Shown here one piece after another: positions 41,384 through 51,000 of a stretch of DNA of 64,000 bases; the stretch's first letter is position 1, and the number at the start of each line of letters is the position of its first letter. The notes beneath the pieces were generated by a model. It did no database searches, was not told where the DNA came from, and saw nothing but the letters and a program-made list of their open reading frames with translations. A program made the translations under genes and the position numbers. The stretch comes from Paraburkholderia fungorum (lineage in GTDB: Bacteria; Pseudomonadota; Gammaproteobacteria; Burkholderiales; Burkholderiaceae): the NCBI RefSeq assembly GCF_900099835.1, contig NZ_FNKP01000001.1, forward strand, positions 3,348,001 to 3,412,000, written 5' to 3'.

Positions 41384-42385
41384 ATGCTCTCCGAGTTCTC
41401 GCTGATCGATCGATTTTTTGCTCGCCGGGCCGCAGCGGTTCGTCCATCTGACGCTACCGAAGGGACGCTCGGCATCGGCGACGACTGCGCTTTGCTCGCG
41501 CCGCGAGCAGGCGAGATGCTGGCGATATCGACGGACATGCTGGTAGAAGGCCGTCACTTCTTCCCCGATGTCGATCCCGAAGCGCTCGGTCACAAAACGC
41601 TCGCTGTGAATCTGTCGGACCTTGCGGCAATGGGCGCGCAACCGCAGGCCTTCACATTGGCGTTTTCTTTGCCGAAAGCGGACGAAGCCTGGCTAGCCGC
41701 ATTCAGCGAAGGACTCTTCGCGCTCGCCGAACGTTACGGTTGCGAGCTGATCGGCGGCGACACGACCGGCGGTCCGTTGAATCTGTGCGTGACGGTGTTC
41801 GGCAGCGTGCCGCCGCAATCGGCGTTGCGCCGCGACGCAGCCAGACCGGGCGACGACATCTGGATCTCCGGCACACTCGGCGACGCGCGCGCCGGGCTTG
41901 GCGTGCAACGCGGCGAGTGGTCTGCTGATCCGGGCGACGCTGCGACATTTCGCCGCGCCCTCGAACGCCCGGAGCCGCGGGTGCCGCTCGGGCTCGCGCT
42001 GCGCGGCGTCGCGCACGCGGCGCTCGACCTGTCCGACGGACTGGCCGGCGATCTGCGGCACATTCTCGAACGCTCGTCGGTCGAGGCCACGGTCGACATC
42101 GATGCCATTCCGCGCTCCGACGCACTGCGCCGTCTGTCGCCGGAAATTCAGCAGCGTTGCACGCTCGCCGGCGGCGACGACTACGAACTCTGCTTCACGG
42201 CGCCGGCCGAAGCGCGCGCGTCGGTCGAAGCGGCGGGTCGGAAGGCGGCCGTGGCGGTCACCCGCATCGGTACAATAAGCGCTCTCCAGGCGGCAGAAGA
42301 CCGCCCGGCGATCCACTGGCGCAACGCCGCCGGGACGCCGCTCAACCTGACGTTGCAAGGCTTCGATCACTTCCATGCAGACTGA
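41384..42385 (+). CDS. thiL: Thiamine-monophosphate kinase
   Basis: ThiL phosphorylates thiamine monophosphate to the active diphosphate. The 333-residue protein has the PurM/ThiL fold blocks EFSLIDRFF, GIGDDCALL near residues 30-38, STDMLVEGRHF, GGDTTGG near 125-131 and DLSDGLAGDL near 222-231. It starts the plus-strand operon thiL-pgpA-pncC-cupin; its last 11 bases overlap pgpA. A -10-like TACAAT lies about 55 bp upstream. TPP is used by the transketolase encoded at 33 kb, but no physical link exists. Confidence 0.95.
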   Translation: MLSEFSLIDRFFARRAAAVRPSDATEGTLGIGDDCALLAPRAGEMLAISTDMLVEGRHFFPDVDPEALGHKTLAVNLSDLAAMGAQPQAFTLAFSLPKADEAWLAAFSEGLFALAERYGCELIGGDTTGGPLNLCVTVFGSVPPQSALRRDAARPGDDIWISGTLGDARAGLGVQRGEWSADPGDAATFRRALERPEPRVPLGLALRGVAHAALDLSDGLAGDLRHILERSSVEATVDIDAIPRSDALRRLSPEIQQRCTLAGGDDYELCFTAPAEARASVEAAGRKAAVAVTRIGTISALQAAEDRPAIHWRNAAGTPLNLTLQGFDHFHAD

Positions 42386-42947
42386 TCCCCCGCTCGGCCC
42401 CGCCGACGAACTCATCGGCGGCCCGTCGCCCCAGGCGCCCGGGCCGGACGCGCCCCGGCCCCGTCCGCGCCGCGCGACTGCGCGTTTCATGCTGTCGCAT
42501 CCGCTGCATATTCTGTCGCTGGGTTTTGGCAGCGGCCTGTCGCCGGTTGCGCCGGGCACGATGGGAACGCTGTTCGCGTGGGCGTCGTTTGCCGTGTTGA
42601 GCCGATATCTCACCGTGGTCGAGTGGGCGGTGCTGATCGTGGTGGGATTTATCGCCGGAATCGGGATTTGCAGCTTCACGGCGAAAAAGCTCAATGTCGC
42701 CGATCCGTCGCAAGTCGTGTGGGACGAAATCATCGCGTTCTGGCTAGTGCTGCTGATGGTCACGCCCGTCACGCTGACCGGCCAGCTTTGGGCGTTCATC
42801 GTGTTCCGTTTCTTCGACATGGTGAAACCGCCGCCCATCGGTTATTTCGACCGCCGCCTGAAAGGTGGTTTTGGCATCATGTTCGACGACCTGGTCGCCG
42901 CGTTTTTCACATTGCTCGTGATCGCGTTGTGGCGCATGTCGGTTTGA
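42375..42947 (+). CDS. pgpA: Phosphatidylglycerophosphatase A
   Basis: PgpA removes phosphate from phosphatidylglycerophosphate to give phosphatidylglycerol at the inner membrane. The 190-residue protein has about four membrane segments. The family blocks are GLSPVAPGTMGTL near residues 54-66, VWDEIIAFW near 114-122 and FFDMVKPPPIGYFDRRLKGGFGIMFDDLVAA near 145-175 (Asp-Asp motif). The Pro-rich first 35 residues are longer than usual. It overlaps thiL by 11 bp, so translation is likely coupled. Confidence 0.94.
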   Translation: MQTDPPLGPADELIGGPSPQAPGPDAPRPRPRRATARFMLSHPLHILSLGFGSGLSPVAPGTMGTLFAWASFAVLSRYLTVVEWAVLIVVGFIAGIGICSFTAKKLNVADPSQVVWDEIIAFWLVLLMVTPVTLTGQLWAFIVFRFFDMVKPPPIGYFDRRLKGGFGIMFDDLVAAFFTLLVIALWRMSV

Positions 42948-42991
42948 GCGCCAGCCGCGCGTAGTCTCATCTTCTGTCTCCCGGACACACC

Positions 42992-43492
42992 ATGCCTACC
43001 GATTCCGTGGTTCACCAGCTCGCGATTCGCGTCAGCAACCGTCTGCGCGATGAGCGCCTGATGCTCGTCACCGCCGAGTCCTGCACGGGCGGCATGGTGG
43101 CGACCGCGATCACCGACATCTCCGGCAGCAGCGGCTGGTTCGAGCGCGGTTTCGTCACGTATTCGAATCAGGCAAAAAGCGAAATGATCGGCGTCCCACC
43201 CGACCTGATCGACAAGCACGGCGCGGTCAGCGAACCCGTGGCGCGTGCGATGGCCGAAGGCGCGCTGCGCAATAGCCGCGCGCAGGTGTCCCTGTCGATT
43301 ACCGGCGTCGCCGGGCCGGGCGGCGGCACGGAAACCAAGCCGGTCGGGATGGTGTCGTTCGGTTGGAGCAACCGGCTGCATACGTCGGTGGAGACGAAGG
43401 TTTTTAAGGGCGATCGCGAACAGATTCGCGTGCAGGCCGCCGCTCATGCGTTGCGCGGCGTGCTGGCGCTGCTCGACGAGCGCGAGCATTAA
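42992..43492 (+). CDS. pncC: Nicotinamide-nucleotide amidohydrolase PncC (CinA C-domain)
   Basis: PncC deamidates NMN to nicotinic acid mononucleotide for NAD recycling. The 166-residue protein corresponds to the stand-alone C-terminal domain of CinA: VTAESCTGGMVATAITDISGSSGWFERGFVTYSNQAK near residues 23-59 and the SITGVAGPGGGTETKPVGMV block near 104-124. Length fits YgaD/PncC (165). It lies 44 bp after pgpA in the same operon. No recA is next to it. Confidence 0.94.
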   Translation: MPTDSVVHQLAIRVSNRLRDERLMLVTAESCTGGMVATAITDISGSSGWFERGFVTYSNQAKSEMIGVPPDLIDKHGAVSEPVARAMAEGALRNSRAQVSLSITGVAGPGGGTETKPVGMVSFGWSNRLHTSVETKVFKGDREQIRVQAAAHALRGVLALLDEREH

Positions 43493-43525
43493 GCGTCCCC
43501 TTCTCCTTTTGCATGGCGGAAAACG

Positions 43526-44032
43526 ATGCCCGATTCGCATTCAGCCAAAGACGAGTTGATCCGGCGCTTCGATCTGAAGCCGCATCCCGAGGGTGGTTTT
43601 TTTAGCGAGACTTACCGGTCAAAGGCGCTGATAAGCCGCGACGACGGCTCGGCGCGTTCGGCATCGACGGCGATTTACTACCTGCTTTGCGACGGCGCGC
43701 ATTCGGCGTGGCATCGGATCAAGTCCGACGAAGTCTGGCATTTTTATGCTGGCGAGCCGTTGCTGGTTCACGTGCTCGACGCAAACGGCGCACTGGTCAC
43801 GCACAGGCTCGGCAATGCGTTGACGCATCCCGAAGCCGTATTTCAGGCGGTCGTGCCCGCCAGTTTGTGGTTTGCGGCGGAGTGCGCCGATCCGGCGACG
43901 TTCGCGCTAGTGGGCTGCACAGTGGCGCCGGGGTTCGAATTCAGCGAGTTCGAACTGGCTGATGTCGACGTGCTGAAGCGGCAGTATCCGCAGCATTCGG
44001 ATTTGATCGGGCGGATGAGGTCGATGGGCTGA
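43526..44032 (+). CDS. DUF985 cupin-fold protein
   Basis: The 168-residue protein fits the DUF985 cupin family: LKPHPEGGFFSETYRS near residues 16-31, STAIYYLL, and the metal-ligand candidates in WHRIKSDEVWHFYAGEPL near 61-78. Function of the family is not established. It lies 33 bp after pncC and closes the thiL operon before a G+C-rich hairpin, convergent with pyrF. Confidence 0.85.
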   Translation: MPDSHSAKDELIRRFDLKPHPEGGFFSETYRSKALISRDDGSARSASTAIYYLLCDGAHSAWHRIKSDEVWHFYAGEPLLVHVLDANGALVTHRLGNALTHPEAVFQAVVPASLWFAAECADPATFALVGCTVAPGFEFSEFELADVDVLKRQYPQHSDLIGRMRSMG

Positions 44033-44055
44033 CCGGGCCGGATTCGGCTCCGGTC
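44031..44055. terminator. Weak terminator-like hairpin after the cupin gene
   Basis: GACCGGGCCG (44031-44040) pairs with CGGC-T-CCGGTC (44045-44055) with one bulged T and a GATT loop. No T-run follows, so termination would be weak or Rho-assisted. Confidence 0.35.
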
Positions 44056-44151
44056 GTTCAGAACTCAGAACTCAGAAGAAACTCCGTCTCTGCCGCTGCG
44101 TCCCTTACCCATCCAACGGGCTGCAGGTCCTCAAACCAGCAGCCCTTCTAC

Positions 44152-44967
44152 TCACCGGAACGCATTGATCCGGTCACGCGTTTCCATCGCCGCCTTCGCT
44201 GCGGCTTCCGCGAAGTCATCACCCTTGCCCGCGTAAATGATCGCGCGCGACGAGTTGATCAGCATGCCCGTGCCATTCGCGGTACGGCCGGCGTTGACCG
44301 TCGCCTGCACGTCGCCGCCTTGCGCGCCAATGCCCGGAATCAGCAGCGGCATATCGCCGACGATCCCACGCACCACCTCGATCTCCTTCGGGAACGTAGC
44401 GCCGACCACCAGCGCCAGTTGGCCACTCGCATTCCACTTGTCCGCCGCGAGTTGTGCGACGACCTGATACAGCGGACGCCCGCCCGTCTCCAGGAATTGC
44501 AGATCGGAACCGCCCGCGTTCGACGTACGGCACAGCACGATCACGCCCTTGCCTTCATGTTCCAGATACGGCTGGATCGAATCGAAACCCATGTACGGAT
44601 TCACCGTCACCGAATCCGCCTGATAGCGCTCGAACGCCTCGCGCGCGTATTGCTCGGCGGTGCTGCCGATATCGCCGCGCTTCGCATCCAGAATCACCGG
44701 CAGGCCCGGATGATTCGTGTGAATGTGCGCGATCAGTTGCTCGAGCTGGTCTTCCGCGCGATGTGCGGCGAAATACGCGATTTGCGGTTTGAACGACGAC
44801 GCATACGGCGCGGTGGCATCGACGATCGCGCGGCAGAAGTCGAAAATCGCGTCGGGCCGGTTCGCAAGCGCGCCCGGGAATTTGCTGGGCTCGGGATCGA
44901 GGCCGACGCACAGCAGCGAGTTCGTGCGCTGCCAGGCGTCGTTGAGTGTCTGGATGAAATTGGACAT
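44152..44967 (-). CDS. pyrF: Orotidine 5'-phosphate decarboxylase
   Basis: PyrF converts OMP to UMP, the last step of pyrimidine synthesis. The 271-residue product is the longer type-2 form: [14 protein letters not shown] near residues 18-31, FKPQIAYF, and the catalytic [15 protein letters not shown] near 93-107 with the Asp-Lys pairs. The ATG at 44967 ([13 protein letters not shown]) was chosen; the upstream frame is not family-like. It is separated from the sugar regulon by 151 bp and is probably independent of it. Confidence 0.95.
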   Translation of the reverse strand: MSNFIQTLNDAWQRTNSLLCVGLDPEPSKFPGALANRPDAIFDFCRAIVDATAPYASSFKPQIAYFAAHRAEDQLEQLIAHIHTNHPGLPVILDAKRGDIGSTAEQYAREAFERYQADSVTVNPYMGFDSIQPYLEHEGKGVIVLCRTSNAGGSDLQFLETGGRPLYQVVAQLAADKWNASGQLALVVGATFPKEIEVVRGIVGDMPLLIPGIGAQGGDVQATVNAGRTANGTGMLINSSRAIIYAGKGDDFAEAAAKAAMETRDRINAFR

Positions 44968-45118
44968 GGTGAGTCTCGCGGCGAGCCGGTAATCGGAAGA
45001 GGCGCGTATTTTACCCGTCCTGCGCGGCGGGTCGGGTCGCGCGCGGCGACGGGCGTCGGCGCTGGCCGCTAAAACCGGCAACCGCCGACTACACCCCGCC
45101 CATTCGCCTCTTTCTCCG

Positions 45119-46171
45119 TCACGACCGCCGCCGCGCTCCCGGCATCGAGCGCAAGCCCGTCCGCTCCACCGTGAACCGGAACGTCCGCGTCAGACGCTCG
45201 CCGCGCGCAAGCAACGTCATGCCGTTCTCGCTCGCGCCGCCTGCCAGATTCATCGCGTTGATCGGGTGATCCACGGGTTCGAAGCAGAAGAAATCTTCGC
45301 CGGGCGGCGTGTACAGCACGTAGTAATCGGTATCGGCGGCAATATTCAGCGACAGACGCCGCTTCGGCCACACCACCGCCGCCTGCCCGCTCCATCCAGT
45401 GAAAGCGTGGTTGACGATGGTGTCCGGCAGCGGATACGCGACGCCGAATTGCCACGCGGGCGGCGCAGGCACATGCCGCACCGGCAGCCAGTCGTCGCCG
45501 GAAAGCCAGAGACCGCCGGCCGCCGCCGATAACTCGGTATCCGCGTCGCGCACGAAGAATGGATGCACGCCGAGTCCGAACGGCAGCGCCTCGCGCCCCG
45601 CATTCTCGATTTCCAGCGCAATCACGAGCGTCGGGCCGTCCAGCGTATAGGTCTGACTCGCGCGGAATGCGTACGGCTTGCCGTCGCGGCGATCGAGCGT
45701 CAGACGCACGTTTTCGCGGTCCGACTCGGCCACCTGCCACGCCGACAGCCAGCCGTCCCCGTGAATCGGCAGCGGTTCGTCGTTACGATTGCGCGGTACT
45801 TCGACACGCCGTCCGCCGACATTGAATTGTCCGCCGCCGATCCGGTTCGAATACGGAAGCAGCGGATAGCAGGCGAGCTGGTTCGGTTGCGTATCGGCGG
45901 AAACGTGACGGCAGCGGCGGAAAATCGGCGTCAGCGCACCGTCGTTGCGCCAGTCGAACCGGGTGACGCCGCCGCCGAGAGTCGGCGCAACGTCGAGGCG
46001 CAAATGCGTATTGGCGAGCGTGATGCATGCCACGTCGCCGGCACTGGTTTCGCCGACCGCGACCGCCGACGTGCTCGGTCCGGCCAGCACCGGATTGGCC
46101 GCCGCGGCCAGCCGCGAGCGCCGGCTCTGAGAGGTAGGAGAAGAAGCGGAAACAAGATTCGCAACAGTCAT
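45119..46171 (-). CDS. Aldose 1-epimerase
   Basis: Aldose 1-epimerase interconverts alpha and beta sugar anomers, here likely to feed the 1-dehydrogenase. The 350-residue product has the family blocks [13 protein letters not shown] near residues 103-115, [12 protein letters not shown] (catalytic His) near 135-146, [12 protein letters not shown] (second His) and [16 protein letters not shown] (catalytic Glu). The first ~45 residues are Ser/Ala-rich and not part of the fold. The start at 46171 has GGAG 7 nt upstream. It is the last gene of the sugar regulon, 220 bp after the lactonase. Confidence 0.9.
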   Translation of the reverse strand: MTVANLVSASSPTSQSRRSRLAAAANPVLAGPSTSAVAVGETSAGDVACITLANTHLRLDVAPTLGGGVTRFDWRNDGALTPIFRRCRHVSADTQPNQLACYPLLPYSNRIGGGQFNVGGRRVEVPRNRNDEPLPIHGDGWLSAWQVAESDRENVRLTLDRRDGKPYAFRASQTYTLDGPTLVIALEIENAGREALPFGLGVHPFFVRDADTELSAAAGGLWLSGDDWLPVRHVPAPPAWQFGVAYPLPDTIVNHAFTGWSGQAAVVWPKRRLSLNIAADTDYYVLYTPPGEDFFCFEPVDHPINAMNLAGGASENGMTLLARGERLTRTFRFTVERTGLRSMPGARRRS

Positions 46172-46391
46172 ATCTGGCTCCATCGAGAGGCGTGAGACGT
46201 TGGTGTCATTGCTGACAGATGCGGTAGGGCGATTTTTTTGTGTACGGATCGCCTCAGGGTCCAACTACAAGCTGCCGATTTGCTGCCACTGAAAATCACT
46301 GGAATTGCGACTTCAACTTCTGGATTTCGGTCAGGATCACTACGGATGCCAGCCACCCGATCGACTGGGTGGCCGGCTGCGTCATTCTGCG

Positions 46392-47306
46392 CTATGCAGG
46401 CGCGCCCTGGAACACCGGCTCGGGCAAACCGTGGCGCGCTTGCGTCGCCACGAACACGCCACCCGCGTGAGTATCGATCGCGAGCGCCGCTTCGTCGAGA
46501 TCGGCGCGCGCGCTCGTGACGTACAGCGTGTCGAGTTGCGGGCCGCCCAGCGCGACGCAACTCGTGTGCGCGGTCGGCACCTCGACGCGTTCGGTTTCGA
46601 CGCCATCGGGGCCATAACGCACCACGCGACGGCCGCCCCACTGCGCGTTCCACAAGCCGCCGTCGCTATCGACGGTCGAGCCGTCGGGCTCGACGCTGCG
46701 GTCCGGCAGACGGAAGAACAGGCGGTCGTTGGAAATAACGCCGTCCGCATGATAGTCGCAGGCGCGGATTTCGAAGGCCAGCGAATCGCAGTAGTACATC
46801 GTTGCGCCGTCCGGGCTGAACGCGATGCTGTTCGCAATCGCGGGCGACGGCAGCGGCAGGCGTTCCAGCGACAGATCGCAGTTGAGCCGGTAAAAACCGC
46901 CAATCGGTTGCGCCGGCGACGTGTCGTCTTTCGTACCGAACACGAAGCGGCCCTGACGGTCGCAACGCCCGTCGTTGACTCGCGTATGCAGGCCCGGTTC
47001 GACATCGACGACAGGACGGATTTCGCCGGTCGTCAGATTGAAAAACGCCAGTTGCGACGCGAGACCGAGCAGCACAAAACGCGGGTCTGCGCACAACGCG
47101 AAGCAGGCGAGCCGCTCGGGCATCGGCCACGACGCGTTGGTGCCGTCGACCGGATCGTAGCGCCACAAACGCGCGCCCTCGATATCCGTCCAGTAGAAGC
47201 GATCCGTGCTCGCGCACCAGGTCGCGCATTCGCCAAGCGTGCATTTCGTATCGAGCAGCAGCGTCGCCTTTTGCGAGGTCGAGCTGGAAGGCACGCCCGA
47301 ACTCAC
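46392..47306 (-). CDS. SMP-30/gluconolactonase-family sugar lactonase
   Basis: It should hydrolyse the sugar lactone made by the dehydrogenase to the free acid. The 304-residue six-blade propeller has the family metal residues in CTLGECATW (Glu near residue 21), the RVNDGRCDRQGRFVFGT block, and PDGATMYYCDS. The GTG start at 47306 has an ideal GGAGG and overlaps the dehydrogenase stop (GTGA), which shows coupling; the extra frame upstream is an Arg-rich shadow. Substrate could be galactono-, arabino- or fuconolactone; context favours the first two. Confidence 0.9.
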   Translation of the reverse strand: MSSGVPSSSTSQKATLLLDTKCTLGECATWCASTDRFYWTDIEGARLWRYDPVDGTNASWPMPERLACFALCADPRFVLLGLASQLAFFNLTTGEIRPVVDVEPGLHTRVNDGRCDRQGRFVFGTKDDTSPAQPIGGFYRLNCDLSLERLPLPSPAIANSIAFSPDGATMYYCDSLAFEIRACDYHADGVISNDRLFFRLPDRSVEPDGSTVDSDGGLWNAQWGGRRVVRYGPDGVETERVEVPTAHTSCVALGGPQLDTLYVTSARADLDEAALAIDTHAGGVFVATQARHGLPEPVFQGAPA

Positions 47307-48103
47307 GCCCAGCCTCCGTCGACCACGACGTCCTGCGCGGTGATCATGCGGCTGTCGTCGGCCGCGAGGAACAGCGCCATGCGCGCGAGGTCGGACGGCT
47401 CGAGTTCGGCGTCGATACACTGCCCTTCCTTGATCTGACGACGCCCTTCGTCGTCGAGCCACAGGCGCTTCTGCTTCTCCGTGATCACCCAGCCCGGCAC
47501 CAGCGTATTCACGCGGATATTGAAATGGCCGAGGTCGCGGGCGAGACCGCGCGTCAAACCTTGCACCGCCGATTTCGACATCACGTAGACCGGGTAACCG
47601 CCGTTCTTCAGCATCCAGCTAATCGAGCCGAGATTGATGATCACGCCGCTGTTGGCCGCCTTCATGTCTTCCATCACCGCTTGTGCCGCGAAGAACTGGT
47701 GACGGATGTTGACCGCGATACCCGCGTCGAAAAACTCGCGCGTCACGTCGCCGATCTGATGACGCTTGTCGTTCGCGGCGTTGTTCACCAGCACCTGGAT
47801 CGGGCCGAGCGCGGCCTTCACGTCGGCGATGGCTTTTTGCAGCGCGTCGATATCGGTCAGATCGCACGTCAGGAACAGCGGCTTGTGCTTCGAATCGCCG
47901 AGCTGGTCGGCGAGCGCTTCACCGGCGCTCGCGTCGATGTCGAAGAACGCGACGCGTGCGCCTTGCGCCGCGAAATGCTCGACGAACGATGCGCCGATTC
48001 CGGTCGCGCCGCCCGTGATCAACACCGTGCGGTCGACGAGACTCGGATAGCGCGCGAACGCGGTATCCGCGAGACGGGCGTTTGCATTGGCCGGAGACGA
48101 CAT
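47303..48103 (-). CDS. Short-chain sugar 1-dehydrogenase, xylose/galactose dehydrogenase-like
   Basis: The 266-residue SDR has the NAD-binding TGGATGIG near residues 30-37, NNAANDKRH, the active-site Ser in GSISW and YVMSKS (Tyr-x-x-x-Lys). The NNAxNDxRH and NxGSISW phrases recall D-xylose 1-dehydrogenase XylB of Caulobacter, so oxidation of an aldose at C1 to a lactone is likely. The next gene encodes a lactonase, and the epimerase and AraFGH importer lie either side, which agrees. Galactose and arabinose share ring geometry and are often oxidised by one enzyme. Confidence 0.88.
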   Translation of the reverse strand: MSSPANANARLADTAFARYPSLVDRTVLITGGATGIGASFVEHFAAQGARVAFFDIDASAGEALADQLGDSKHKPLFLTCDLTDIDALQKAIADVKAALGPIQVLVNNAANDKRHQIGDVTREFFDAGIAVNIRHQFFAAQAVMEDMKAANSGVIINLGSISWMLKNGGYPVYVMSKSAVQGLTRGLARDLGHFNIRVNTLVPGWVITEKQKRLWLDDEGRRQIKEGQCIDAELEPSDLARMALFLAADDSRMITAQDVVVDGGWA

Positions 48104-48150
48104 CGTTCGATTCCTTTAAGAGCGGTTAGATAAGTGACGAGGTTCGGGGA

Positions 48151-49167
48151 TCAGTCCCGCGAGCCACGGTTCTTCAACTGGTCGAGCAGCACGGCGGCGA
48201 GCAGGATCGCGCCACGCACGAGGTACTGATAGAACGCGTCGATGTTCAGCAGGTTCATCACGTTCTCGACCGTGCCCATGATCAGCACGCCGATCACGAC
48301 GCCGGAAATCGTCGCGCGTCCGCCGAGCAGCGACACGCCGCCGAGCACACACGCCGAGATCACGTTCAACTCGAAACCTTCAGCGGCATTCGGCTGACCC
48401 GACGTAATACGCGACGCCAGAATCACACCGGCCAGCGCGGTCACCGCCCCCTGAATCAGGAAGATGTAGACGCGCGTGCGTTCGACGTTGATACCGGCCA
48501 GACGCGATGCTTCCGGGTTGCCGCCGATCGCCAGCGTGTTGCGGCCGTACACGGTCTGGTTGAGCATCACGCCGAACACGATGAAGCACAGCAGCGTGAC
48601 CCAGATCGGCAGCGACACGCCGAAGAAGCTCAAACCGCCCAGCGCGATAAACGTATCCGACGACACGCCGACTGCCTGGCCGTGCGACACGATGAAACCG
48701 AAACCGCGCACGATTTCCATCGTCGCGAGCGTCGTGATCAGCGCGTTGATGCGCAGATACGCGATCACCGCGCCGTTGACGAAACCGATCACCGCACCCG
48801 CTGCAACAGCAGCAATGATCGCAATGAAGGTGTTGCCGGTCGCGTTCAGCACCATCGCGCACAGCACGCCCGCAAACGCGACCGTCGACCCTACCGACAA
48901 ATCGAAATCGCGTGACGCCAGGCAGAACATCATCGTGCACGCGACCATGCCGATCTGCGAGATCGACAGTGCGAGGCCGAGCATGTTCTCGATCGAGAAG
49001 AAGTGATCGACGGTCAGCGACATCGTCACGAACATCACGACGAAAATCACGATCAGGCTGTACTCGGTGATCTGCTGCCACCATTTCGTCTTGTCGTTCG
49101 ACGCTGGAATCAGCGCTTCCGCCGCGCCTTTGGCGGCTTGCTGCGCGAGGTTTTCTCTAGCTTGCAT
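48151..49167 (-). CDS. araH: Arabinose-type ABC permease AraH
   Basis: A 338-residue ribose/arabinose-family permease with about nine or ten membrane segments. Family blocks include SREDFDLSVGS-like ASRDFDLSVGSTVAFAGV near residues 84-100 and GNPEASRLAGINVERTRVYIF near 219-238, the latter being the loop that meets the ATPase. It follows araG by 54 bp and precedes the dehydrogenase by 47 bp. Assignment as AraH rests mainly on its AraF and AraG partners. Confidence 0.9.
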   Translation of the reverse strand: MQARENLAQQAAKGAAEALIPASNDKTKWWQQITEYSLIVIFVVMFVTMSLTVDHFFSIENMLGLALSISQIGMVACTMMFCLASRDFDLSVGSTVAFAGVLCAMVLNATGNTFIAIIAAVAAGAVIGFVNGAVIAYLRINALITTLATMEIVRGFGFIVSHGQAVGVSSDTFIALGGLSFFGVSLPIWVTLLCFIVFGVMLNQTVYGRNTLAIGGNPEASRLAGINVERTRVYIFLIQGAVTALAGVILASRITSGQPNAAEGFELNVISACVLGGVSLLGGRATISGVVIGVLIMGTVENVMNLLNIDAFYQYLVRGAILLAAVLLDQLKNRGSRD

Positions 49168-49221
49168 GATGAAGACTCCTCCCGTTCCCCACGGGTTGCC
49201 GGACTTGCGTCCGAATAATGT

Positions 49222-50766
49222 TCAGGCCGCCTGCTGGGCAGCGGTTTCAGTTCCGGTACCGGGCAGTGCAGTCGAGCTTTGCGGCAACGCGAGGCTCAAC
49301 ACCGCTTGTTCGTTTGCATCCTTGCGCGACAGTTCGCCGGAAATCCGGCCCTGACGCATCACGACGATCCGGTCGGATACGCCGAGCACTTCCGGCAACT
49401 CCGACGAAATCATCACGATTGCGCAGCCGCGTTCGGCAAGCTGATAGATCACGTTGTAGATTTCGTGCTTCGCGCCGACGTCGATCCCGCGCGTCGGTTC
49501 GTCGAGAATCACGACCTTCAGATCCGGTTCCGCGAGCCAGCGCGACAGAATCGCCTTCTGCTGATTCCCGCCCGACAGGAAGCGGATTTTCTGGCGACGG
49601 CTCGGCGTCTTGATCTTCAGCAGCTTGATGAAACGGTCGGCGGTTTCCGCTTCTTTCTTGCGATTGAGGAACATCCCTCCGCGCAGATAATGACGGCGGC
49701 AACTGATGTTGATGTTCTCCGACACCGTCGCCATCGCAACGATGCCCTCTTCCTTGCGGTCTTCCGGGCACAACACGATGCCGTGCCGGATCGCTTCGCC
49801 CGCGCTGCGCACCTTGATCGGCTTGCCGTCGAGCAGCAGTTCGCCGCCCTTCTTGCGATCCGCGCCATACACGAGGTGCATCAGTTCGCTGCGGCCTGCG
49901 CCAACCAGGCCGAAGAAGCCGACGATCTCGCCGCGCCGCACTTCGAAGCTGGCCGGTTGCGCGAGCGCGTGACCTTCGATCGCTTTCGCCGCGAAACGCA
50001 CTTCGCCGAGCGGCCTTGGCGAATAGCTATAGATGTCCGAAATTTCCCGCCCCACCATCTCGCTGACGATGGTGTCGCGCGACACGCCTTCGAGCGTCGT
50101 GTGCGAAGCGATCTTGCGGCCGTCGCGGAAAATCGTGCAGGCATCGCACAACTCGTAGATCTCGTCCATCCGGTGCGAGATGTAGATCATTGCGCGGTTG
50201 TCGGCGCGCAGGTCGCGCACCAGCTTGAACAGCACTTCGGTCTCGCGGTGCGACAGCGAACTGGTCGGTTCATCGAGCGCGATCACGCGTGCATTGCGCA
50301 AAAGCGCCTTGCAGATTTCGACCATCTGCCGTTGTGCGATCGAGAGCTTGCGCAGCTTGGCGTTCGGATCGAGTCCGACGCCCATCGCTTCGAGGCGTTC
50401 GCGCACGAAGCGTTTTGCCTCGCGCTTGTTGACCCAGCCGAGCGAGTTGGGCAACTGGCCGAGCAGCAGGTTTTCCGCGACCGTCAGATCGGGGACGTAC
50501 TGCAATTCCTGGTGAATCACCGCGATTCCCGCCGCGATCGAAGACGCCGCGCTCGTGAAGCGCACCTCGTTTCCGTCGATCATCACGCGGCCCGAATCGG
50601 GCTGATATTCACCGCCGAGAATCTTCAGCAGGGTCGACTTCCCTGCGCCGTTTTCGCCCATCAGACCGTGAACCTGGCCGACGTTGACGTCGAAGGACAC
50701 ACCGTCGAGCGCACGCACGCCTGGAAAGACTTTGCCGATATTGTCAAAACGTAGCGTCGCTGACAC
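49222..50766 (-). CDS. araG: Arabinose-type ABC ATPase AraG
   Basis: A 514-residue double ATPase. The first half has Walker [10 protein letters not shown] near residues 38-46, signature [10 protein letters not shown] and DEPTSSL. The second half has the degenerate GLVGAGRSE and the signature LSGGNQQKA with [22 protein letters not shown] Walker B. Phrases such as [32 protein letters not shown] and LCPEDRK match E. coli AraG closely. The GTG start at 50766 has AGGAGG and agrees with the family N-terminus. A 234-bp gap separates it from araF. Confidence 0.93.
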   Translation of the reverse strand: MSATLRFDNIGKVFPGVRALDGVSFDVNVGQVHGLMGENGAGKSTLLKILGGEYQPDSGRVMIDGNEVRFTSAASSIAAGIAVIHQELQYVPDLTVAENLLLGQLPNSLGWVNKREAKRFVRERLEAMGVGLDPNAKLRKLSIAQRQMVEICKALLRNARVIALDEPTSSLSHRETEVLFKLVRDLRADNRAMIYISHRMDEIYELCDACTIFRDGRKIASHTTLEGVSRDTIVSEMVGREISDIYSYSPRPLGEVRFAAKAIEGHALAQPASFEVRRGEIVGFFGLVGAGRSELMHLVYGADRKKGGELLLDGKPIKVRSAGEAIRHGIVLCPEDRKEEGIVAMATVSENINISCRRHYLRGGMFLNRKKEAETADRFIKLLKIKTPSRRQKIRFLSGGNQQKAILSRWLAEPDLKVVILDEPTRGIDVGAKHEIYNVIYQLAERGCAIVMISSELPEVLGVSDRIVVMRQGRISGELSRKDANEQAVLSLALPQSSTALPGTGTETAAQQAA

Positions 50767-51000
50767 TTCGCCTCCTAGTAGACCGGAGTTTCTGGTGCGA
50801 AAGCACTGACTCCAATCCCATGCAGTTATTGCTGCTTCATATGAACCGCGTTGTGAAACGCCTCGTGGACGCACTCAACCCGGCCTGTCTCTACTGCTTC
50901 TTTTATTCCTGCCACCGACGCGCCGCTTTCAGAGATGTCCCCTGAAAATGACGCGCCGGCAGTTCACTTCATCTGCATTACAACCGCGTTACCCACCCGC
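50767..51000 (-). other. 234-bp gap between araF and araG
   Basis: No gene is visible. A weak 6-bp repeat TTTCAG/CTGAAA lies near 50928-50948. Its length inside an operon suggests either mRNA processing that favours araF or an extra promoter, but no clear terminator stem was found. Confidence 0.35.
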